Shown here: positions 60,423-64,000 of the stretch, piece by piece
How positions within the stretch are numbered: position 1 is the stretch's first letter
Layout of the letters: each line of letters starts with the position of its first letter
DNA from: an uncultured Collinsella sp.
GTDB taxonomy: Bacteria; Actinomycetota; Coriobacteriia; Coriobacteriales; Coriobacteriaceae
Direction of reading: 5' to 3'
Length of the DNA: 64,000 nucleotides
Assembly (NCBI GenBank): GCA_902494345.1
Contig: CABUSV010000002.1
Coordinates: 1 to 64,000, forward strand
Position numbers and translations under genes: made by a program
Notes under the pieces: model-generated
The model's database searches: none
The model's input: only the letters and a program-made list of their open reading frames with translations
What the model was told of the DNA's origin: nothing

Positions 60423-61067
60423 CTAGTCCACGGTGATGTCGAGGTTTTTGCCGATGAGGCCTACGTAGCCGCCTTCGGCTGCCTTGGGGCTGTCGGCGTG
60501 GCAGAGGACCCACTTGTCGGCCTTCCAGTAGCAGTAGCTGTCACCGGCGGTAGGCATGTCGGCCGCAGCCTCGGGGCGCGGACCATTGGTGCCAGCGGGC
60601 AGCGCCACCATCACCTGGAAGCCGCCTTCGTCGACCATGCACGGCGTGTAGTGGAGCGTGGTGTTGAAAACCTCGACAACCTTGCCCGCCGGCACGCGGA
60701 ACGCCTTGACGCACGCGGTGTCGAGCTTGCCGTCCTCGATCTCCCAGCGATGCGCCACGAGCAGAATAAAATCGCGGGCGCCCAGGTTAAACTCGCTGGC
60801 GCGGTGATACTCCAGGCAGTTGAGCTGCGTGTTGTGGCCGTTGCACCAGCCCAGTTGGAAGGGGCGGCCGCCAAACATGAGAAAGCCCAGTTTATCGGCA
60901 TCCTTGACGCCCTCGAGCTCCGGCGCACTTGCTACGTACTTGCTGCCCTCGGGAATGGGCGTGGAGGCAAGCGCCTCGAGCACGGGCGACGTAAGCTCGG
61001 ACGGAACGTCATCCCAAACGTTGCCATAGGATTTGAACTCGGGATCGTTGACAGAGTAGATATGCAT
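60423..61067 (-). CDS. DUF4867 family protein
   Basis: A 214-residue soluble protein starting MHIYSVNDPEFKSYGNVWDD at 61067 with AGGAG five bases upstream. It shows the family-type sequence MFGGRPFQLGWCNGHNTQLN, CLEYHRASEFNLGARDFILL, and FRVPAGKVVEVFNTTLHYTPC, a cupin-like beta-barrel plan with His and Glu residues that could bind metal. DUF4867 has no known function; related cupin-type enzymes isomerise sugars. Its neighbours are luxS and nucleoside/ribose genes, so a carbohydrate role is plausible. Confidence 0.85.
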   Translation of the reverse strand: MHIYSVNDPEFKSYGNVWDDVPSELTSPVLEALASTPIPEGSKYVASAPELEGVKDADKLGFLMFGGRPFQLGWCNGHNTQLNCLEYHRASEFNLGARDFILLVAHRWEIEDGKLDTACVKAFRVPAGKVVEVFNTTLHYTPCMVDEGGFQVMVALPAGTNGPRPEAAADMPTAGDSYCYWKADKWVLCHADSPKAAEGGYVGLIGKNLDITVD

Positions 61068-61151
61068 GTTCACTCCTGTTCGTAAATGTGACTATACGAA
61101 CATTCTAGAACAAACATGAGCGATTTTGAACGCTCACCCCGACCAATCAAC

Positions 61152-61182
61152 AAAAAGGCGCCCCCGCATAAGCGAAGGCGCC
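61152..61182 (-). terminator. Terminator of luxS
   Basis: GGCGCC..CGC and GCG..GGCGCC arms with a short loop. On the minus strand a run of T (TTTTTG) follows the stem, about 30 bp past the luxS stop. Confidence 0.85.
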
Positions 61183-61211
61183 CAATGCGCGCGTTTTGGA
61201 CGACAAAGCCC

Positions 61212-61700
61212 TTACGCCTGCTGATAGTGCAGGTGCTTCTCGTCGATATCGGCCAGGTCGCGGTCGAGGTAGCGGCGCGCAAGCCAGTTGGCCATGGGGA
61301 GGTTCTGGTCCAGGTAGTTACCGCATTCCTCGGGAGCGGCACCGGGGACATCGCCCTCGAAGCCGGCGACAAACTCAAACAGCTCGCGGACGAGCGGCAA
61401 GACCTTCTCGCTCGTCAACTCGCCAAAGACAACCAGGTAAAAGCCCGTGCGGCAGCCCATGGGGCCAAAGTAGACAATGCGGCTCGACCACTCGGCATGA
61501 TTGCGAAGAAACGTCGCGCCCAGGTGCTCAATGGTGTGGCACTCGGCCGTGTTCATGACCGGCTCCTTGTTGGGCGTGGTCAGGCGCAGGTCAAACGTGG
61601 TAACGGCAGCACCGGTCGCCGGATCGCGGTCGATGCGGCTCACATACACGCCGGGCTCAAGCAGCAGATGGTCAACGGAAAAGCTCGCGATGCGCTCCAT
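61212..61700 (-). CDS. luxS: S-ribosylhomocysteine lyase LuxS
   Basis: A 162-residue enzyme that splits S-ribosylhomocysteine to homocysteine and DPD, the precursor of the autoinducer AI-2. It contains the iron-binding HTIEH motif (His54, His58), Cys in PMGCRTGFYL (catalytic and metal region), and ASFSVDHLLLEPGVYVSR at the N-terminus. The length is typical. It is separated from the nucleoside hydrolase upstream by a 70-bp hairpin and followed by a terminator, so it is monocistronic. It allows AI-2 output; a full activated-methyl cycle would need other genes. Confidence 0.97.
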   Translation of the reverse strand: MERIASFSVDHLLLEPGVYVSRIDRDPATGAAVTTFDLRLTTPNKEPVMNTAECHTIEHLGATFLRNHAEWSSRIVYFGPMGCRTGFYLVVFGELTSEKVLPLVRELFEFVAGFEGDVPGAAPEECGNYLDQNLPMANWLARRYLDRDLADIDEKHLHYQQA

Positions 61701-61723
61701 GGCAGATCCTCTCGATAGTCAAA

Positions 61724-61795
61724 TTGGGACGGGGCTCTTTTAGCTGGTTCGAATGGTCGCACCAATCATACCAGTCAAAAAAGCCCCGTCCCAAA
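61724..61795 (-). terminator. GGGACGGGG hairpin between the nucleoside hydrolase and luxS
   Basis: GGGACGGGGCTCTTTTAGCTGG (left) and CCAGTCAAAAAAGCCCCGTCCC (right) pair with few mismatches around a 23-nt centre. On the minus strand the stem contains a T-run. It probably ends the ribokinase-nucleoside hydrolase transcript. A shorter relative is at about 14827-14857. Confidence 0.75.
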
Positions 61796-61803
61796 AAGAC
61801 AAC

Positions 61804-62778
61804 TTAGCCCAGGACGCGGGCCATGCGCGCCTTGAACTCGGACAGGAAGCGCGGGGCGTCGACGGTCAGCGCCACGAGTGCGCTCTTGTCGGGGTCGGAC
61901 AGACGGCGCTCATCGCAGATGGTGCGACCGCGGTACTCGCCCAGCAGATCAACACGCAGGTTGCAGCCGAGCGCGCCCACGAGCGTGGGATCAATCGCCA
62001 CGGCAACCGCCAGCGGATCGTGCAGCGCGCAGCCACCCAGGTAGGGGGCGTTCATCTCGTACGAGCCAATGTAGTGCTCCACCATACTCGCAAACGCGCA
62101 ACCGGCCATGGTGCCCGAGCCCGTCCAACCGGCAATGTCGCGACGCGTGAGCACCACGCGATGCGTCACATCCAGACCCACCATAGTGAGCTTGCGGCCC
62201 GAGCGCAGCACCGCGTCGGCTGCCTCGGGGTCGCTCGCCATATTGGCCTCGGCGCCCGCGCTCACGTTACCGGGCACGGTAAGGGCGCCGCCCATCACGA
62301 CCACGCGGCCGATGGACATCATCGCCGCCGCATCGCGCTCCAGGGCGAGCGCCAGGTTGGAGAGCGGGCCAGTCGCTACGTAGACCAGATCGGGACCATA
62401 GGTGCGCGCGGCATCGATCAGATAATCGACCGCAGCGTTGCCGTCGGCCGAGGTCGCCCCCACCGGCTCGTAGGGCGACGCGGGCACGCTCGCGCCGCCG
62501 ATGCCGTTCTTGCCGTGAATGAGCGCGGTGGACGCCGGCGGCGTATAGGGCTCAGTCGCCTGCAGAGGACGGTCGGCACCCAGGTACACCGGAACCTCGG
62601 GGCGACCCAGCAGATCGAGCACCGCCAGGCAATTGTGCGCCGATTGCTCGACGCGCACGTTGCCAAAGCACGTGATGATGCCCACGAGCTCCACCTCGGG
62701 GCTCGCGATGGCATAGGCCAGCGCCATCGCATCGTCCACTCCCATATCCAGATCAAGGATCAGCTTCTTGATTGCCAT
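61804..62778 (-). CDS. Inosine-uridine preferring nucleoside hydrolase
   Basis: A 324-residue enzyme that cleaves ribonucleosides to base and ribose. The calcium-binding motif LDLDMGVDDAMALAYAI is at the N-terminus, with GNVRVEQSAHN and VVVMGGALTVPGN in the middle and the C-terminal ALHDPLAVAVAIDP with the catalytic His. It is 30 bp downstream of the ribokinase gene, which would phosphorylate the ribose released, so the two form a nucleoside salvage operon. A TTTATC-type gap and no separate promoter are visible between them. Confidence 0.94.
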   Translation of the reverse strand: MAIKKLILDLDMGVDDAMALAYAIASPEVELVGIITCFGNVRVEQSAHNCLAVLDLLGRPEVPVYLGADRPLQATEPYTPPASTALIHGKNGIGGASVPASPYEPVGATSADGNAAVDYLIDAARTYGPDLVYVATGPLSNLALALERDAAAMMSIGRVVVMGGALTVPGNVSAGAEANMASDPEAADAVLRSGRKLTMVGLDVTHRVVLTRRDIAGWTGSGTMAGCAFASMVEHYIGSYEMNAPYLGGCALHDPLAVAVAIDPTLVGALGCNLRVDLLGEYRGRTICDERRLSDPDKSALVALTVDAPRFLSEFKARMARVLG

Positions 62779-62808
62779 TGTTCTACTCCGCTTCTCCGTC
62801 TTTATCGT

Positions 62809-63771
62809 TTAACCAAACCAATGTTCAACTTCGGCGCGCGTGGGAATCGATTGCTGAGCGCCCAGGCGCGACACCGTCACTGCCGAAGCGCGAGCACCCG
62901 CGGCCATGCACTCAAAGAGCGGCAAGCCCTCTAGGCGAGCCGCCGCCAACGCGCCGATAAACGTATCGCCGGCGGCCGTGGTATCGACTACCGCACTCGA
63001 AAGTGCCGGCATGCGCAGCAGCTCACCGCCATCGCCGAGCGTAACCGAGCCGGCACCGCCCAGCGTGATGACCGCGGCGCCGGCGCCCTTGTCGAGCAGC
63101 GCATTGAGCGCGGCGACGCAACTCACATCATCCGTGGGCAGAATGCCCGTCAGAACCTGGCACTCGGTCTCGTTGGGGCAGACCAGGTCGACCGCAGGCC
63201 AGACCTCCGCAGGCAACTCGCAGGCGGGCGCTGGATTAAAGACCGTATAGAACCCCAGCTCGTGAGCGCAAAAAAACGCATCGGCAGTCGCCACAAGGTC
63301 ACATTCGCCCTGGGCGATAAAGACGCTTCCGGCAGCCGGGGCAATCTTGCTGGCGTCGCCGTCGAGCTCATCGGCCACCAGACGCCTCAGCGCGCGGGCA
63401 ACGTCCGCACCCGCAAGCGCATGGTTGGCGCCCGGTGACAGTATGATGCGGTTGTCGCCCTCGCAGCGAATGATGGTCGCCGTTCCCGTCTCCACGTCAT
63501 CGCGACGCGCCACAAACTCAACGCCCACGCCGGCATCCTGAAGTCCCGCCACCAGCGCATCGCCAAACGTATCGCGCCCAACCGCGCCGATCATGCACGT
63601 GCGCGCACCCATGCGCGCGGCGGCGACGGCCTGGTTAGCGCCCTTGCCACCGGCGTTGGTGATAAACCCGCTGCCGCCGACGGTCTCGCCCGCGCGCGGC
63701 ATGCGCTCGCACGCCACCGAAAGGTCCATGTTCATGCTGCCGAACACCGCAACGATGCCGCGATCTGCCAT
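62809..63771 (-). CDS. rbsK: Ribokinase (PfkB family)
   Basis: A 320-residue sugar kinase. Start MADRGIVAVFGSMNMDLSVA at 63771 with GAGGAGG upstream. Motifs: FGSMNMDLSV (ribose loop), GGKGANQAVAAARMGA (PfkB signature 1), TIIRCEGDNRIILSPGANHA, and DTTAAGDTFIGALAA (PfkB signature 2; the catalytic base is the Asp in AAGD). It converts ribose to ribose 5-phosphate. It leads the operon with the nucleoside hydrolase, so the pair recycles ribose from nucleosides. Confidence 0.94.
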   Translation of the reverse strand: MADRGIVAVFGSMNMDLSVACERMPRAGETVGGSGFITNAGGKGANQAVAAARMGARTCMIGAVGRDTFGDALVAGLQDAGVGVEFVARRDDVETGTATIIRCEGDNRIILSPGANHALAGADVARALRRLVADELDGDASKIAPAAGSVFIAQGECDLVATADAFFCAHELGFYTVFNPAPACELPAEVWPAVDLVCPNETECQVLTGILPTDDVSCVAALNALLDKGAGAAVITLGGAGSVTLGDGGELLRMPALSSAVVDTTAAGDTFIGALAAARLEGLPLFECMAAGARASAVTVSRLGAQQSIPTRAEVEHWFG

Positions 63772-63847
63772 GGAAACCTCCTCGTCTTCAGGCTTTGCGC
63801 CCACCGTCGACCAACGATTGTGCGCTCTCGCGCCCCCTATAACTTTA

Positions 63848-63865
63848 GTCCACTTTGATGTGGAC
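63848..63865. promoter_or_regulatory. Inverted repeat upstream of rbsK
   Basis: GTCCAC-TTTGAT-GTGGAC, perfect 6-bp arms, 77 bp before the rbsK start and 94 bp before the truncated gene on the plus strand. Candidate operator for either or both. Confidence 0.5.
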
Positions 63866-63958
63866 GCGTGCTTGAGCTTGCGCCAGCAGCAAGCATTCAC
63901 AGGAGCAGGCAGCTACAATGAATACGTGCTGATTATTCTCGTCATTGGATGATGTTTT

Positions 63959-64000
63959 ATGGAACAACTCTCGCAATCGGGCTCGCGCGGTCGACGCCGC
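63959..64000 (+). CDS. Start of a gene running off the window (14 codons seen)
   Basis: ATG at 63959 begins MEQLSQSGSRGRRR, open to the window edge, with GGATGATG upstream and a TACAAT-like -10 sequence at about 63914-63919. It is divergent from the ribokinase operon, a common place for the operon's own regulator, but 14 residues do not identify it. Confidence 0.45.
   Translation, partial: MEQLSQSGSRGRRR

Overview
The window looks like a chromosomal segment of a Coriobacteriia actinobacterium, most likely Collinsella. The grounds are high GC, the dnaK-grpE-dnaJ-hspR gene order, a ClpB whose upstream site matches the one upstream of dnaK, a DUF5692 protein, a LuxR-type regulator with many membrane segments, a mannose-family PTS with ManO (DUF956), and a full set of hydrogenase maturation genes. 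The genus is inferred from this gene content, not from a marker gene. It reads as an ordinary core-plus-accessory chromosome with no prophage, transposase or CRISPR array. It does carry many short palindromic and structured intergenic repeats.

Layout. 1-2.3 kb is a decayed edge: a multiply frameshifted iron-dependent alcohol dehydrogenase, two fragments, and a tRNA-Arg(CCU) whose 3' end is duplicated nearby. 2.5-5.8 kb is a mannose-family PTS operon (IIAB, IIC, IID, ManO). 6.2-11.5 kb holds hypA, a large FAD/Fe-S oxidoreductase, and a divergent TetR plus DUF5692 unit. 11.7-15.1 kb has a membrane protein, an AAA/DUF4143 ATPase and a small protein. 15.2-27 kb is the heat-shock block (clpB, hspR, dnaJ, grpE, dnaK), interrupted by two small exported proteins and an aconitase-family hydratase. 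27.4-31.7 kb has a ferredoxin and the de novo NAD operon nadA-nadB-nadC-niaR, with a 44-bp palindrome in front. 31.9-35 kb has an AgrA/AgrC-like two-component pair, a hypothetical protein and thioredoxin. 35.2-41.1 kb is a small protein, nikR and hypF-hypC-hypD-hypE. 41.2-46.4 kb has a HAD phosphatase, a lipoprotein, a IIA-Glc protein, a Fic protein and pyrE. 46.7-49.7 kb is mgtA with a possible leader ORF. 49.8-56 kb has a LuxR-type regulator and a DUF4428 / zinc-ribbon membrane protein / SPFH cassette with a lipoprotein. 56.2-60.3 kb is a three-gene sensor system. 60.4-64 kb has DUF4867, luxS, a nucleoside hydrolase, a ribokinase and the first codons of another gene.

How the genes fit together. 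NikR and the Hyp proteins handle nickel and the [NiFe] centre for hydrogenases encoded elsewhere. HspR probably controls clpB and dnaK through a shared 27-bp inverted-repeat site. NiaR probably shuts off nadABC when niacin is plentiful. The PTS, IIA-Glc, ribokinase and nucleoside hydrolase point to a sugar- and nucleoside-fermenting gut lifestyle.

The most interesting signal is non-coding. A roughly 160-300 bp structured element occurs four times (22.3, 42.1 and 45.5 kb on the plus strand, 6.6 kb on the minus strand). Its helices are kept while their sequences change, and three copies end exactly at, or 3 bp from, the stop codon of a gene on the opposite strand. Several other palindrome families (GGAAA..CATCCCG, CCACCACAAAGG, AACGTCCCC-loop, GGATAATC) share the intergenic space.
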